Source: Candidatus Anaeroferrophillus wilburensis (GTDB taxonomy: Bacteria > Desulfobacterota > Anaeroferrophillalia > Anaeroferrophillales > Anaeroferrophillaceae). From it: a DNA stretch of 64,000 nt. Both the position numbers and the translations under genes were made by a program. Below are positions 26,552 through 36,082 of the stretch, piece after piece; positions within the stretch are counted from its first letter, which is position 1; every line of letters starts with the position of its first letter. The notes under the pieces are model-generated. The model was not told where the DNA came from. It made no database searches and saw nothing but the letters and a program-made list of their open reading frames with translations. The DNA lies in NCBI GenBank assembly GCA_016934315.1, contig JAFGSY010000044.1, positions 21,836-85,835 on the forward strand, in the 5' to 3' direction.

Positions 26552-27070
26552 ATGGCAAAAAAAGAAACCAGTGAAGAAAATTCTGAAGTTACGGAACAGG
26601 ATGGGGGAAAGAAGCCCAAAAAACTGTTTCTGATCATCATTATCATTATTGCCCTGCTGGTGGTGGGTGGCGGTGGTTTTGCAATCTATTACTTTTTTCT
26701 GGCGCCGAAACCGCCGACCGCTGAAGAGCTGGCCCAGATGGAAGCAGCCAAAAGGCCAAAACCGGAGATTCTGCCGGTGTTTTCCCTGAAGCCGTTTGTG
26801 GTGAATCTGGCAGGTGGCTCCGGCCGCCGATATCTGAAAGTGAGTATGAAACTGGAATTGAGTTCGGAAGACCTGCTGGCGGAAATTGATAAACGACAGC
26901 CGCAGATACGCGACGTGATTCTGACGCTCTTGAGTTCTAAGACGTCTGATGAGGTGAACTCCATGGAGGGCAAATTCATTCTCCGGGAGGAGATTGTCAA
27001 ACGTGTCAATACGTTTCTCATCACCGGCAAGATAACCAAAATTTATCTGGAAGAGTTTGTTGTCCAGTAG
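26552..27070 (+). CDS. fliL: Flagellar basal-body protein FliL
   Basis: 172 residues from ATG 26552 (GAGGAGATCTCTC before it). A charged cytoplasmic tail is followed by a single membrane helix with an Ile run (about 26-50) and the periplasmic FliL domain: FSLKPFVVNLA, RRYLKVSMKLEL, IRDVILTLLSSKTSDEV, EIVKRVNTFL, ITKIYLEEFVVQ. FliL rings stabilise active stators. Its position between motB and fliM is typical. Confidence 0.95.
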   Translation: MAKKETSEENSEVTEQDGGKKPKKLFLIIIIIIALLVVGGGGFAIYYFFLAPKPPTAEELAQMEAAKRPKPEILPVFSLKPFVVNLAGGSGRRYLKVSMKLELSSEDLLAEIDKRQPQIRDVILTLLSSKTSDEVNSMEGKFILREEIVKRVNTFLITGKITKIYLEEFVVQ

Positions 27071-27091
27071 CGGATCAACGGTGCGCAAACC

Positions 27092-28084
27092 ATGAGTCAA
27101 GTACTGACCCAACAAGAAATTGACGCCCTGCTCCAAGGCGTGAGTGACGGTGATATTGAAACGGAGGCCGGGTTTGAACCCGTGGCCGAGGAAGATGTCA
27201 GCCGGTATGATCTCACCAGCCAGGAGCGGATTATCCGGGGGAAAATGCCCACCCTGGAGATTATCAATCAGCGCTTTTCGCGCAATTTCAGGGCGGCGCT
27301 TTCCGGCCTGCTTCATCGGGTCATCGACGTGACCCCTCTGGTTACCGACATGATGAAATTCGGTGAATTCCTGAAAACCATTCCCGTGCCGGCCAGTATC
27401 CACCTCTTTAAGATGGATCCTTTAAGGGGGCTGGCCTTGATGGTGGTTGAAAGCAAGCTGGTATTTTCCCTCATTGATATGTTCTTTGGCGGCAGCGGCC
27501 GGGATACGGTTAAAGTTGAGGGCCGGGATTTCACCTCTATCGAGGAACGGGTGATTAAGAAAGTGGTGGAAGCGGCATTGCATTGTATGGAGGAAGCCTG
27601 GAATCCAATCCACGATCTGCAGTTTTCCTTTGTCCGTTCGGAAATCAATCCCCAGTTTGTCAGTATTGTGCCGCCCAGCGATGTGGTCATTCTTTCCACC
27701 TATACTCTGGAGATGGAGGAGTTTTCCGGGGCGATTACTGTTTGTCTGCCCTACTCCTTAGTGGAACCGATGCGCAACAAGCTGTATGCGGGATTTCAAA
27801 GTGAGCGGCTTGAAGTTGATGTGACTTGGCTGGAGCGGTTGATCAGCCGGTTGATGGAGGTTGATGTGGAGCTGTCTGCCACCCTTGGGACGACCTCCGT
27901 AACGCCCCGGCAATTATTGGGTCTTGAGGTTGGCGATATCATAACCCTGCAGCAGGATTCAACGGAACTTCCCCTGCTGAAGATTGAACAACTGAAGAAG
28001 TTCAGGGGGGTGGCAGGTTTTTCCAAAGGTTCCAAAGCGGTCAAAATCAGCAGGAAAATTACCGGGATTGAGGGAGGCAAGTAA
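27092..28084 (+). CDS. fliM: Flagellar motor switch protein FliM
   Basis: 330 residues. The N-terminal CheY-P binding peptide VLTQQEIDALLQG is intact. The middle CheC-like domain (about 45-230) begins RYDLTSQERIIRGKMPTLE and contains FGGSGRD. The C-terminal SpoA domain (about 250-320) has LLGLEVGDIITLQQDS. It forms the C-ring and sets rotation direction. It shares one base with fliN. Confidence 0.97.
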   Translation: MSQVLTQQEIDALLQGVSDGDIETEAGFEPVAEEDVSRYDLTSQERIIRGKMPTLEIINQRFSRNFRAALSGLLHRVIDVTPLVTDMMKFGEFLKTIPVPASIHLFKMDPLRGLALMVVESKLVFSLIDMFFGGSGRDTVKVEGRDFTSIEERVIKKVVEAALHCMEEAWNPIHDLQFSFVRSEINPQFVSIVPPSDVVILSTYTLEMEEFSGAITVCLPYSLVEPMRNKLYAGFQSERLEVDVTWLERLISRLMEVDVELSATLGTTSVTPRQLLGLEVGDIITLQQDSTELPLLKIEQLKKFRGVAGFSKGSKAVKISRKITGIEGGK

Positions 28085-28602
28085 TGGTCGATGACCTGTT
28101 TGAACAAGTGAATCAAGAGTTGGAAGAGGGTGAGGCGACCGGCGAGGCAGCGGAGAAAAGTGCCGCTGAAATGGTTGAGGAGATTTCCTGGGATGATGTT
28201 GCCGCTGATTTGGATCAGCAGCGGCAGATGATCAAGGACGAAGCCAAAGGTGGTGCCGCCGGTAAGCGGGCGGTAGCCGATGAGGGCCGCAAGGAGAATG
28301 GCATGCTGCCGTCCCTGGATGCCGAACAGCGAAGGGCGCTGCCCCCCAATATTAACTTTATCCTGGATATCCCGCTGCAACTTTCGGTGGAACTGGGGCG
28401 TACCAGAATGATTATTAATGACCTGCTGCAGCTGGGGCAGGGATCGGTGGTTGAACTGGAAAAACTTGCTGGAGAACCCCTGGACGTGCTGGTGAACAAT
28501 AAACTGGTGGCCCGGGGGGAAGTTGTGGTGGTCAATGAAAAATTTGGTATCCGGCTGACCGATATTATCAGTCCCATCGAAAGGATAGAACAGCTCAAAT
28601 GA
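28084..28602 (+). CDS. fliN: Flagellar motor switch protein FliN
   Basis: 172 residues. An acidic N-terminal extension of about 90 residues precedes the SpoA domain (about 95-170): NFILDIPLQLSVELGRTRM, DLLQLGQGSVVELEKLAGE, VLVNNKLVARGEVVVVNEKF, GIRLTDIISP. It forms the base of the C-ring and docks the export ATPase complex via FliH. Start and stop overlap neighbours, indicating tight translational coupling with fliM and fliO. Confidence 0.96.
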   Translation: MVDDLFEQVNQELEEGEATGEAAEKSAAEMVEEISWDDVAADLDQQRQMIKDEAKGGAAGKRAVADEGRKENGMLPSLDAEQRRALPPNINFILDIPLQLSVELGRTRMIINDLLQLGQGSVVELEKLAGEPLDVLVNNKLVARGEVVVVNEKFGIRLTDIISPIERIEQLK

Positions 28603-29651
28603 TCAGAATCTGCCGCCTGTTTGCCCTGCTTATGCTTTTGGGTAGTTGGTTTTTCTGCCTGGCTGTTCCGGTGATTGACGCTTCTTCAAGTGGTCATCCC
28701 CTGATGACGACCAATGATGAGCAGATATTCTTCACAGTGCCGGTCAACCCCGGGGGAGGGGAGGTGGAGGCCCGTTTTATTGATGCCGGCACCCAGGTAT
28801 GGCTGCCGCTTCCCCACGGTCTGCTGATCAACCCCGAACCGATCTACACCCGTTGTAATGATGAATGGCTCAGTGGTTACGGGCTCCAGCAGCGCGATGG
28901 CAGCTGGTACTGGCAATTTGATAAAAGGGATGCCGCTCTCTCCCTCACCAGATATCTGGCAGTTCATCGCGATGCCGGCCAGCTTATCGTCACCCTCTTT
29001 AAACCGTACCGGCCGCTGGCAGTTGAAAGTCAGCCAGCATCATCCGGGGCAGGGTTGCCCTCTCAGGCGCCGTCGGTCAACCAGGAAAAACTGGCAAAAA
29101 TCAATACCCTGCTGGCCGGTGCTGTGCTGCCTTCAGTAGCCAAGGAAGATGTTGTTGAGGTCTCATCTCCCAACCTGCTTTCTTCAGGACTGAGAATCTT
29201 CGGGGTTCTGGCGGTGTTGGTTGCCCTTATTCTGTTCAGTTACAGGCCGATTAAAAGGCTGCTCCGCAAGACCGGCGGCACTGCTGATGAACGCTTGGTT
29301 ACCGTGCTGCAAACGGTTCCCATCGGCATGAAACGTCAGGTCATGTTCCTCGATATTGCCGGTGAGGTGCTGGTGGTGGGTATCTCCGGTGACACCCTTT
29401 CCATGCTTACCAAGATTGATGACCCGGAAAAGGTCGAGGCCTTGCGCCTGCTGCAGACCAAGCCCGGGAAGCAGCCGTCGTTTATGGCGGTTATTCGCTC
29501 CCTCGGGACCGGCACGATGACCGTCCCAAAAGCCATGAATGATGAGTTCGTGTCCGGCCATGCCGGCTATGCCGAGGCGGTTGAACCGGATTGCTACCGG
29601 CAGGTGGTGGACCAGATCAAGGACCGGCTGCACGGGTTGAACCAGATTTAA
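28599..29651 (+). CDS. fliO: FliO-family export component with large periplasmic N-terminal region
   Basis: 350 residues, much longer than the usual 100-200. A signal-like hydrophobic segment (residues 5-25) is followed by an extra ~160-residue extracytoplasmic region (HGLLINPEPIYTR, DGSWYWQFDKRDAALSLT, LIVTLFKPYRPL). A membrane helix lies near 195-215 (GLRIFGVLAVLVALILFSY). The FliO domain covers about 225-285 (VTVLQTVPIGMKRQVMFLDI, EVLVVGISGDTLSMLTKI). FliO is an assembly factor for the FliP ring. Position between fliN and fliP supports the call. Confidence 0.85.
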   Translation: MIRICRLFALLMLLGSWFFCLAVPVIDASSSGHPLMTTNDEQIFFTVPVNPGGGEVEARFIDAGTQVWLPLPHGLLINPEPIYTRCNDEWLSGYGLQQRDGSWYWQFDKRDAALSLTRYLAVHRDAGQLIVTLFKPYRPLAVESQPASSGAGLPSQAPSVNQEKLAKINTLLAGAVLPSVAKEDVVEVSSPNLLSSGLRIFGVLAVLVALILFSYRPIKRLLRKTGGTADERLVTVLQTVPIGMKRQVMFLDIAGEVLVVGISGDTLSMLTKIDDPEKVEALRLLQTKPGKQPSFMAVIRSLGTGTMTVPKAMNDEFVSGHAGYAEAVEPDCYRQVVDQIKDRLHGLNQI

Positions 29652-29711
29652 GGTGGGCAGTGGTCAGTCGCCTGCCGGCCGACATGGTATAACGGGAAAA
29701 AAGGATAGGTC

Positions 29712-30473
29712 GTGATTTCAGGAAGAGGAACGTGTCTGATTTTTGTTGTCGCCCTGATCCTTTGTTGGATTATGGCTCCGGCAGCGGCCGCCGAGGAGAT
29801 GGTGATGCCGGCACTTCAGGTCGGTCTGAGTGGTTCGTCCGATCCCCAGCAGATTTCGGTAGCAATGCAGATTCTGCTGCTGCTGACCGTCTTGACCCTG
29901 GCACCGGCAATTTTGGTGCTGATGACCTCTTTCACCCGGCTGGTAGTGGTTTTTCATTTTCTCCGCCAGGCCCTGGGCACCCAGCAGATGCCCCCCAATC
30001 AGGTGCTGGTCGGGTTGAGCCTTTTTTTAACATTCTTTATCATGTTTCCCGTTTTTCAACAGATCAATGTTCAGGCGGTACAGCCCTATCTGGCCAAGGA
30101 AATTAACCAGCAGGATGCCTATGAAAAGGCGATGGCGCCGGTGCGGCAGTTCATGTTTCATGAAACCAGGGAGCAGGATCTGGCCATGTTTATCTCGATG
30201 GCCAAACTGGAGCAGCCCCGCAATGTCAGTGACATTCCAACCTATGTTATTATTCCGGCCTTTGTTATCAGCGAGTTGAAAACCGCTTTTCAGATTGGTT
30301 TTCTCATCTATATCCCGTTCCTTATCTTGGATATGGTGGTGGCCAGTGTGCTGTTGTCCATGGGGATGATGATGCTGCCGCCGATCATGATTTCACTGCC
30401 GTTCAAGCTGATTCTTTTTGTGCTGGCTGATGGCTGGCATATGATGGTCGGTTCTCTGATGAAAAGTTTTTAG
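29712..30473 (+). CDS. fliP: Flagellar export gate protein FliP
   Basis: 253 residues from GTG 29712. A cleavable signal peptide (about 1-27, ending APAAAAEE) is followed by the FliP family blocks LLLTVLTLAPAILVLMTSFT, VVFHFLRQALGTQQMPPNQV, FVISELKTAFQIGFLIYIPF, LDMVVASVLLSMGMMMLPP. Five FliP subunits form the helical export gate with FliQ and FliR. Confidence 0.97.
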   Translation: MISGRGTCLIFVVALILCWIMAPAAAAEEMVMPALQVGLSGSSDPQQISVAMQILLLLTVLTLAPAILVLMTSFTRLVVVFHFLRQALGTQQMPPNQVLVGLSLFLTFFIMFPVFQQINVQAVQPYLAKEINQQDAYEKAMAPVRQFMFHETREQDLAMFISMAKLEQPRNVSDIPTYVIIPAFVISELKTAFQIGFLIYIPFLILDMVVASVLLSMGMMMLPPIMISLPFKLILFVLADGWHMMVGSLMKSF

Positions 30474-30499
30474 CTCCCAATCCGGTCTCAGGAGAGAGC

Positions 30500-30769
30500 A
30501 TGACTGCTGATTTTGTTGTCGGCTTTGCCAAACAGGCCCTGGAAACCACCCTGCTCATTTCGGCGCCCATGCTGGGTTTCGGTCTGGTGGTTGGCTTGCT
30601 GGTCAGTATTTTCCAGGCGGTTACCTCTATCCAGGAGATGACCCTGACCTTTATTCCAAAGATTCTGGCGGTTTTTTTAGCCATTATCATCTTTTTCCCC
30701 TGGATGCTGCGCTATCTGGTTGACTTTACCGTGCGTCTGCTAGCCAGCATTCCATCGATTGTCGGGTAG
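30500..30769 (+). CDS. fliQ: Flagellar export gate protein FliQ
   Basis: 89 residues with two membrane helices (about 15-40 and 53-78): ETTLLISAPMLGFGLVVGLL, VSIFQAVTSIQEMTLTFIPK, the family signature. Four copies pack around the FliP5R1 gate. AGGAGAGAGC precedes the ATG. Confidence 0.97.
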   Translation: MTADFVVGFAKQALETTLLISAPMLGFGLVVGLLVSIFQAVTSIQEMTLTFIPKILAVFLAIIIFFPWMLRYLVDFTVRLLASIPSIVG

Positions 30770-30775
30770 CGGCAG

Positions 30776-31570
30776 ATGATCACCATCCCGGCCTTTTCCA
30801 TTGCTGAGGTAGAGCTTTTTGTCCTGATTGTGTTTCGTGTTGCCGGGATGATTTTTATGGTGCCCATCTTTAATGACCAGGCAATTCCGGCACTATTAAA
30901 AACTGGTATCAGCCTGCTGCTGGCTATAGTGCTGTTTCCCTTTCTGCGCCAGACTTCATTCACACCCCTCTTCGCCGGTGGGCTGGTTATGGTTCTGCTG
31001 CAGATTATCCGTGAACTGGCTATCGGGGTTACCGTCGGTTTCCTGGCCGCCATGCTGCTGGCGGCGGTGCAGACTGCCGGCCAGTTGATGGGTTTCCAAA
31101 TGGGTTTTTCGATTGTCAATGTCATTGATCCGGTTTCCAGCGTCCAGGTTTCCATTATTGCCCAGTTCCAGTATTTGATTGCGTTGCTGGTCTTTTTGTC
31201 GCTTGGGGCCCACCGTTGGTTTATCAAGGCGATGAATGACAGCTTTCAGCTTATTCCACTGGGCGGCTTTACCTTGTCGGATGAGCTGCTTGCGATGCTC
31301 ATGACTTATGCCGCCAATATCTTTATCGTTGCTATCAAGCTGGGGGCGCCGTTGATGGTGGCCCTGTTGCTCTGTAACGTCATCCTCGGGGTGTTGGCCC
31401 GTACCGTTCCCCAGATGAATATTTTTATCGTTGGCTATCCCCTGCAGATCGGCTTGGGCCTGCTGGTGCTAGCTTTTTCAACCCCCTACATGCTGGCCAT
31501 GTTCCGGGGGCTTTATGTGAACCTTTTTAATGATATTTTTCTGGTGCTGCAGGCATCAGGGAGCGGTTGA
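30776..31570 (+). CDS. fliR: Flagellar export gate protein FliR
   Basis: 264 residues with about six membrane segments. Recognisable blocks are FRVAGMIFMVPIFNDQAIPA, LQIIRELAIGVTVGFLAAML, FQMGFSIVNVIDP, and VGYPLQIGLGLLVLAFSTPY. It is the single subunit that caps the FliPQR complex. It starts 6 bp after fliQ. Confidence 0.96.
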   Translation: MITIPAFSIAEVELFVLIVFRVAGMIFMVPIFNDQAIPALLKTGISLLLAIVLFPFLRQTSFTPLFAGGLVMVLLQIIRELAIGVTVGFLAAMLLAAVQTAGQLMGFQMGFSIVNVIDPVSSVQVSIIAQFQYLIALLVFLSLGAHRWFIKAMNDSFQLIPLGGFTLSDELLAMLMTYAANIFIVAIKLGAPLMVALLLCNVILGVLARTVPQMNIFIVGYPLQIGLGLLVLAFSTPYMLAMFRGLYVNLFNDIFLVLQASGSG

Positions 31571-31661
31571 ACGGGCTGCCTTGGTAGAATTTTTCTGGTG
31601 GTAATAATGGTTGGTGGCTGCAATGCAGCACCATGTACGTTCTTGCGAGGAGCAGCAATAG

Positions 31662-32723
31662 ATGGCCCGTGATCCCAGCAAAACTGAAAAACCAACCCCG
31701 AAAAAAATTCGTGATGCCCGGAAGGAGGGGCAGGTGGCCCGTAGTATGGAAGTATCATCGGCGATGATTCTCCTGGCCAGCCTGATGTTTTTCTACTTCG
31801 GCGGCCAGTGGTTCATGACGACTTCCAGCCGGCTGCTGCAGAATATTTTCCAGAATTATCTGACTATGGACCTGGGGGCGGATGGTTTTTATCAGCTGGT
31901 GCTTTTTTCCCTGCAGCAGTTTCTCCTGCTGCTCGCGCCCCTGATGGCGGGTTTGGCAGTGGTGGGGGTGTTGGCCAACGTCTTGCAGGTTGGCTTTATG
32001 CTGAGCAGCAAACCCATTGCGCCCAAGTTTTCCAAAATAAATCCCGTAACCGGTTTTGGCAGGATTTTTTCCCTTCGTTCGCTGGTTGACCTGTTTAAAT
32101 CGCTTTTCAAGATTATTGTCCTTGGTTATGTGGCCTTCACGGTGTATCGGGCCCATTTTCATGAGTTTTTCGGGCTATTGAACCAGCCGGTTGCCGAGAT
32201 TTTGCGATTTTTGGCCGCCATTTCGTTCCAGATTCTCTGGCGGTGCGGGCTGGTTTTGACGATGCTGGCCATCTTTGATTATCTCTACCAGCGCTGGGAG
32301 TGGACCCAGGATTTGAAAATGACCAAGGATGAGGTGAAGGATGAATTCAAACAGATGGAGGGTGATCCTCAGCTGAAGGCCAGGATTCGCAGCCTGCAGA
32401 TGGCAGCCGCTCGTCAACGGATGATGCAGGAAGTTCCCCGGGCTGACGTGGTGATTACCAATCCGGTCCATCTGGCGGTGGCGCTTTTGTATGACAAGAA
32501 GAAATCCGCTGCTCCGCTGGTGGTTGCCAAAGGTGCCGGGGTGATTGCGGAAAACATCAAGAAGGTTGCCCGGCAACACCAGGTGCCGATTATGGAAAAC
32601 AAACCCCTGGCCAGGGTTCTTTTTAAAATGGTCAATATCAACGAAATGATTCCGGCCGATCTTTACCAGGCGGTGGCCGAAATTCTGGCGCATGTCTACC
32701 GCTTAAAGGGTAAAAAACTGTAA
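31662..32723 (+). CDS. flhB: Flagellar export switch protein FlhB (NPVH cleavage motif)
   Basis: 353 residues. It opens DPSKTEKPTPKKIRDARKEG, the classic FlhB start. Four membrane helices follow (about 30-215), then a cytoplasmic domain with MTKDEVKDEFKQMEGDP and KARIRSLQMAAARQRMMQ. The autocleavage loop reads N267-P268-V269-H270 where the family normally has NPTH; the Asn-Pro bond itself is preserved. FlhB switches export from rod-hook to filament substrates. Confidence 0.96.
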   Translation: MARDPSKTEKPTPKKIRDARKEGQVARSMEVSSAMILLASLMFFYFGGQWFMTTSSRLLQNIFQNYLTMDLGADGFYQLVLFSLQQFLLLLAPLMAGLAVVGVLANVLQVGFMLSSKPIAPKFSKINPVTGFGRIFSLRSLVDLFKSLFKIIVLGYVAFTVYRAHFHEFFGLLNQPVAEILRFLAAISFQILWRCGLVLTMLAIFDYLYQRWEWTQDLKMTKDEVKDEFKQMEGDPQLKARIRSLQMAAARQRMMQEVPRADVVITNPVHLAVALLYDKKKSAAPLVVAKGAGVIAENIKKVARQHQVPIMENKPLARVLFKMVNINEMIPADLYQAVAEILAHVYRLKGKKL

Positions 32724-32817
32724 GTGAACGGCATTAGATACAGGTTCAAGGTGTGGGGCAGGCGGCTTTTGCCCGTGTACAGTATACCCTCTATCATGTA
32801 GGGCTGTTTCATAAAGG

Positions 32818-34914
32818 ATGGAGTTCATGGCTGAACGGTTAGCGAAGTTGTCATTGAGCGATTTTCTAGAAAACAAGGATGCCTTCCTGGCTTTGGGCGT
32901 TATCGGCATTTTGCTGATCATGATTGTGCCGTTGCCGACTATTATGCTGGATGCCTTCCTCAGCATGAATATCACCTTGGCCATTGTTATTCTGCTGATC
33001 TCCATGTATGTCCTTAAAGCGCTGGATTTTTCAATTTTCCCCTCGATGCTGCTGATTGCCACCATGTTTCGTCTTTCCCTCAATGTGGCTTCCACCAGGT
33101 TGATCCTCCTTAGGGGCAACGAGGGCGCCGCGGCGGCGGGCCAGGTTATCAGGGCCTTTGGCCAGTTTGTGGTCGGCGGCAATTATGTCGTCGGGACGAT
33201 CATTTTTCTGATTCTGGTGCTGATCAATTTTATTGTCATCACCAAGGGTGCCGAGCGGATCGCCGAGGTGGCGGCTCGCTTTACCCTTGATGCCATGCCC
33301 GGCAAGCAGATGAGCATTGATGCCGATCTCAATGCCGGTTTGATCAGCGAACAGGATGCCCGCCAGCGGCGGGAAGATATCCGCCGGGAAGCCGATTTCT
33401 ACGGTGCCATGGACGGGGCGGCAAAGTTTGTCCGCGGCGATGCCATTGCCGGGATTATCATTACCCTGATCAATATTATGGGCGGCTTTGTTATCGGTAC
33501 CTTTCAGCAGGGGCTGTCCATGGGAGAAGCGGCCCAGACCTATACGATCCTGACCGTCGGTGACGGACTGGTGACCCAGATACCGGCGCTGATTATTTCA
33601 ACCGCAGCCGGTATTATTATTACCCGGACCGCCTCCAAAAACACCATGGGAGAAGATCTTGGTTCCCAGTTGACCGCCTATCCCCGGGCGTTGATGCTGG
33701 CGGCGGTCGCCCTGCTCCTTTTTGCGATTATTCCCGGGTTGCCGAAATTATCCTTTTTTGCCCTGGCGGTGGTGGTCGGACTTGGTTCGTATGTGCTTGT
33801 TCGCAAGGAGAAGAAAAAAGAGCGGCTGACGGCGATGGAACAGGAGAAGGAGGAGAAGGTCAGTGAGACGCCGGAACAGGTGGAAAACCTGTTGGGAGTT
33901 GATTCCCTCGAACTGGAAGTCGGTTACGGCCTGATTCCCTTGGTTGATGCATCCCAGGGCGGTGATCTGCTGGAGCGGATAAAGATGATCCGTCGGCAAT
34001 TTGCCCTTGATATGGGATTCATCCTGCCCTCCGTGCATATTCGGGACAACCTGCAGCTGAAACCCAATGATTACGTTTTGAAAGTGAAGGGCAATGAAGT
34101 GGCTTCAGGCGAGGTGATGGTCGGCTACTGCCTGGCCATGAATCCCGAAGAGGAGACGGCGTCCTTGGAGGGCATTCCGACGACGGAACCGGCTTTTGGT
34201 CTGCCGGCCCTCTGGATTGAGGAACGCCAGCGGGAACGAGCCCAACTGGCCGGCTATACGGTTGTCGATCCCTCGACGGTGGTGGCCACCCATCTGGTCG
34301 AAAAGATTCGCGAATTTGCCCATGAGCTTCTCAGTCGTCAGGATGTGCAGAAACTGGTGGAAAACCTTAATCGGGAGCACTCCCGGGCGGTGGAAGATCT
34401 GGTTCCCAGTGTGGTGCCGTGGGGCAGTCTGCAGAAGGTGCTGCAGAACCTGCTGCGGGAACAGGTGCCGATCAAGGACTTGATGACCATTGTGGAAACC
34501 CTTTCCGAGTACACCAGCCAGATTCGTGATGCGGATGTTCTGACAGAATATGTCCGTCAGGAACTGGGGCGGACCATAACCAGTGAATATGTGGGTGAAG
34601 GCAACCTGTTGTATGTTATGACCCTGGATCCAAAGCTGGAAGAGTTGATCAATAATTCAATCCAGCGAACCGACCATGGGGCTTTCCTCTCTCTGGAGCC
34701 GAATATTGTCTATGAAATGGTGGAAAAGGTGAAGCAGCTGTCGGACAAGTTCGCGATTATGAATGCCAGGCCGGTGTTGCTGGGAGTACCGATTGTCCGT
34801 TTTCACCTGCGTCGGCTGCTGGAACGTTTTATTCCCCGTCTGGTGCTGATTTCCCACAATGAAATTCCACCATCAATCAAAGTGCAGTCGTTAGGCAGAA
34901 TTTCTTCAGGTTAG
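32818..34914 (+). CDS. flhA: Flagellar export protein FlhA
   Basis: 698 residues. The N-terminal half has eight membrane helices and the FHIPEP signature region: SLNVASTRLILLRG, AAGQVIRAFGQFVVGGNYVV, DAMPGKQMSIDADLNAGLI, RREADFYGAMDGAAKFVRGD. The C-terminal cytoplasmic domain docks chaperone-substrate complexes (RQFALDMGFILPSVHIRDN, EVMVGYCLAMNPEE). It is part of the proton-driven export gate. ATG 32827, nine residues... three codons downstream, lies at better distance from AAAGG and may be the real start. Confidence 0.96.
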   Translation: MEFMAERLAKLSLSDFLENKDAFLALGVIGILLIMIVPLPTIMLDAFLSMNITLAIVILLISMYVLKALDFSIFPSMLLIATMFRLSLNVASTRLILLRGNEGAAAAGQVIRAFGQFVVGGNYVVGTIIFLILVLINFIVITKGAERIAEVAARFTLDAMPGKQMSIDADLNAGLISEQDARQRREDIRREADFYGAMDGAAKFVRGDAIAGIIITLINIMGGFVIGTFQQGLSMGEAAQTYTILTVGDGLVTQIPALIISTAAGIIITRTASKNTMGEDLGSQLTAYPRALMLAAVALLLFAIIPGLPKLSFFALAVVVGLGSYVLVRKEKKKERLTAMEQEKEEKVSETPEQVENLLGVDSLELEVGYGLIPLVDASQGGDLLERIKMIRRQFALDMGFILPSVHIRDNLQLKPNDYVLKVKGNEVASGEVMVGYCLAMNPEEETASLEGIPTTEPAFGLPALWIEERQRERAQLAGYTVVDPSTVVATHLVEKIREFAHELLSRQDVQKLVENLNREHSRAVEDLVPSVVPWGSLQKVLQNLLREQVPIKDLMTIVETLSEYTSQIRDADVLTEYVRQELGRTITSEYVGEGNLLYVMTLDPKLEELINNSIQRTDHGAFLSLEPNIVYEMVEKVKQLSDKFAIMNARPVLLGVPIVRFHLRRLLERFIPRLVLISHNEIPPSIKVQSLGRISSG

Positions 34915-34932
34915 AGAGTTTTGGATAGCGAG

Positions 34933-36063
34933 ATGAAAGTAAAACATTTTCGTGGCGAAAACATCAACCAGGTGATGCAGGAGGTCAAACGGGAGTTTGG
35001 CCGTGATGCGGTTATTCTGGAAACCAGGCAGGAGATTGCCACTGCCAATGCCGGTGCGTTGGTGGAAATTGTTGCGGCAATCGACTTCCCCGACCAGCAT
35101 GTTGCGGGTGTTGCCAAGGGAAAACCGACTATCTGTGCGGTTTCTGGTGCTGATGATGATCGTTGCTCGTTGGGGCAGTCATCAGGTTGGTGGCGAGGTG
35201 GAGGTTATCGTGAACTGCGCCGGGAAGTTCAACTGATGAAAGGCATGTTGAATCGGCTGCTGGAAACGACCGGGGTGGCGGGGGAGTGGACCGTCAGTGA
35301 TGCCGGCTGCAACCTCTATCAGCATCTGCTTGGCCAGGGACTAGCTGAAGAGGTTGCCCGTACCTTGCTTGATCAGGTTATGGCACAGCTCCCTCCGGCG
35401 GTGGCGGTAACCAGGGAAATGCTCATGGGGTGCTTGGCGCGTTATTTGATTGACAATGTTCCGCTGTTTGCGGTTGACCGGATCGGCCGGCTGGTGACCC
35501 TGGTAGGTCCCACAGGGGTTGGCAAAACAACCTCGGTGGCCAAACTGGCCGCCTTTTTTCAGCACCGCGGTGAGCGGGTTGGCTTAATTACCGTTGATGC
35601 CTTTCGCCTGGGGGCTCTGGCCCAGATCAAGGAGTATGCCCGGCGCTTGAGGATTCCCGTGTGTCAGGTTAAGAACCGGGTTGAACTGGAGCAGGCGTTG
35701 TGTGATTTTGGGGCGATGGATCGAATTATTGTTGATACCACTGGCCGCAGTCACCATGATGACCAAGGCCTTCAGGCTTTGAAGCAGATTCTTCCTGCTG
35801 ATCAGGGAACATCTTTTCTGGTGGTACCGGCCGGTATCCGGGAAGATGACCTGCTGGATGTCTTGGTGCAGTTTCGTCGTTTTTCTTACGGGGCCCTGCT
35901 GTTTACCAAGCTGGATGAAACCATGGGCCATGGCATGCTGCTGCGCGGTTCGCAGATTGCCAACCTCCCTTTAGCCTTTTTTGCCACCGGCCAACTGGTC
36001 CCGGAAGATTTTGAAGAGGCCACTGGTGAGCGGGTTGCCAGCCTGTTGTTGAATATCGGTTGA
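34933..36063 (+). CDS. flhF: Flagellar SRP-like GTPase FlhF
   Basis: 376 residues from ATG 34933 (GGATAGCGAG before it); a TTG at 34921 is an alternative. It starts MKVKHFRGENINQVMQEVKR as in FlhF. The NG domain (about 115-375) contains P-loop GPTGVGKTT at 192-200, DAFRLGALAQIKEYARRL, IIVDTTGRSHHD and LLFTKLDETMGHGMLLRG. It places the flagellum at the pole with FlhG, encoded next but one. Confidence 0.95.
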   Translation: MKVKHFRGENINQVMQEVKREFGRDAVILETRQEIATANAGALVEIVAAIDFPDQHVAGVAKGKPTICAVSGADDDRCSLGQSSGWWRGGGYRELRREVQLMKGMLNRLLETTGVAGEWTVSDAGCNLYQHLLGQGLAEEVARTLLDQVMAQLPPAVAVTREMLMGCLARYLIDNVPLFAVDRIGRLVTLVGPTGVGKTTSVAKLAAFFQHRGERVGLITVDAFRLGALAQIKEYARRLRIPVCQVKNRVELEQALCDFGAMDRIIVDTTGRSHHDDQGLQALKQILPADQGTSFLVVPAGIREDDLLDVLVQFRRFSYGALLFTKLDETMGHGMLLRGSQIANLPLAFFATGQLVPEDFEEATGERVASLLLNIG

Positions 36064-36082
36064 ATGAAGGTAGGTTAGTCTT

